Assembly: GCA_023399595.1 (NCBI GenBank)
Contig: JAEWOR010000026.1
Span: 1 to 64,000, forward strand
Length of the DNA: 64,000 nucleotides
Source of the DNA: Bacteroidota bacterium
Lineage (GTDB): Bacteria; Bacteroidota; Bacteroidia; Flavobacteriales; Weeksellaceae
Reading direction: 5' to 3'
Made by a program: the position numbers and the translations under genes. Positions within the stretch are counted from its first letter, which is position 1; each line of letters opens with the position of its first letter. Positions 63,524 through 64,000 of the stretch are shown piece after piece. The notes beneath the pieces were generated by a model. It was not told where the DNA came from, did not search any database, and worked only from the letters and a program-made list of their open reading frames with translations.

Positions 63524-64000
63524 ATGAAACTTAGCGCACCTCTTAAAGGTCTATTACTTGGAATTGTAACTTTTATTCTTGCATTCGGAATTTACTTTCT
63601 GTATTTAGCTAAGGAAAATTACTACGTAGTGGACAACCCAACTACAAAAACCTTTTATTATAAAATAAATAACGGTTCCGAAGGAATTATTTCCAGCGGT
63701 CAAACCGTAAACATTGATCTTAAAAAAGGGAAAAATAGCATTCAGGTTTTTGATGCCAATAAAAAATTACTTTACGATTCTGCTTTTACAGTAGATAAAG
63801 TTCGTGGCTTAATTAATATTGCCAATCAAGATTATTACATCAATAAGCAATTTTATGGGTATAACCTCAATAAAGATTCATTATTATTAGCATTGCCTAA
63901 AACAAATATAGATGGCAAAGAATATTTTGGTGGACCAAAACGTTTTAATAAAATGTATACCGAAGATTTTTACTATAACGTGGATGAAGATTATGATAAA
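63524..64000 (+). CDS. Membrane-anchored protein of unknown function (cut by window end)
   Basis: An open frame of 159 codons runs off the window. It begins MKLSAPLKGLLLGIVTFILA, a single membrane helix (about 8-28), then a Lys/Asn/Tyr-rich soluble part outside the membrane (TTKTFYYKINNGSEG, DLKKGKNSIQVFD). I do not recognise a family. Confidence 0.65.
   Translation, partial: MKLSAPLKGLLLGIVTFILAFGIYFLYLAKENYYVVDNPTTKTFYYKINNGSEGIISSGQTVNIDLKKGKNSIQVFDANKKLLYDSAFTVDKVRGLINIANQDYYINKQFYGYNLNKDSLLLALPKTNIDGKEYFGGPKRFNKMYTEDFYYNVDEDYDK

Overview
The window is an AT-rich piece of a Bacteroidota chromosome, almost certainly class Flavobacteriia and most like the Chryseobacterium/Weeksellaceae branch (the family placement is inference). 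Direct support: about twenty gene starts lie just downstream of the Bacteroidota promoter element TAnnTTTG; two gliding genes (gldB, gldC) are present; secreted proteins end in type IX secretion (T9SS) sorting domains; and there are a TamL-type outer-membrane assembly lipoprotein, many SusD-era style lipoboxes and a TonB-dependent receptor. No prophage, CRISPR array, integrase or classical insertion sequence was seen.

Layout. 1-7 kb: a membrane protein, a HAD phosphatase, an alpha/beta hydrolase-YIP1-DUF2089 operon, AlkB, a BON/SH3 envelope pair and cystathionine gamma-synthase. 7-13 kb: a gldB/gldC cluster into which an ABC ATPase and an unusual ABC-permease/thioredoxin fusion are inserted, then a GNAT acetyltransferase and nadE. 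12.8-17.3 kb: a barnase/barstar pair, an NlpC/P60 lipoprotein, dapD, two glycosyltransferases and a YjbR-like protein. 17.5-26.7 kb: an M28 peptidase, tRNA-Arg(CCU), a His-rich exported protein, uvrA, a TonB receptor, a DUF2490 protein and an HD hydrolase. 27-34 kb: a MarR-controlled fatty-acid beta-oxidation operon. 34-45 kb: a FecCD-type ABC importer, TlpA-like lipoprotein, PaaE-like reductase, SanA/YdcF protein, TamL, a 23S/tRNA methyltransferase, a T9SS M28 peptidase and a broken T9SS metalloprotease. 45-52 kb: rplT, rpmI, infC, thrS, a DUF4230/thioredoxin/MazG operon and a second acyl-CoA dehydrogenase. 52-64 kb: a two-component system, a candidate small RNA, a T9SS endonuclease I, a SatD/DUF3307 operon, purC-purF, a metallophosphoesterase, a FabH-like synthase and a gene cut by the window edge.

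The most unusual signal is not a protein cluster. At eight or nine places, immediately after a stop codon, there are arrays of degenerate 7-bp units held in strict phase for 30 to 200 bp. In three of them the array is split into two inverted arms that enclose a gene of the four-helix-bundle (23S rRNA intervening-sequence protein) family: between purC and purF, and twice inside the beta-oxidation operon, where one copy has decayed by frameshift. The other loci carry arms without cargo. The design, complementary ends around a four-helix-bundle ORF, resembles the intervening sequences of 23S rRNA but sits in mRNAs. Because the period is 7 and most units contain TAG, TGA or TAA, the arrays also place stop codons in all three frames. 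I regard this as the best candidate for an undescribed element system in the window.
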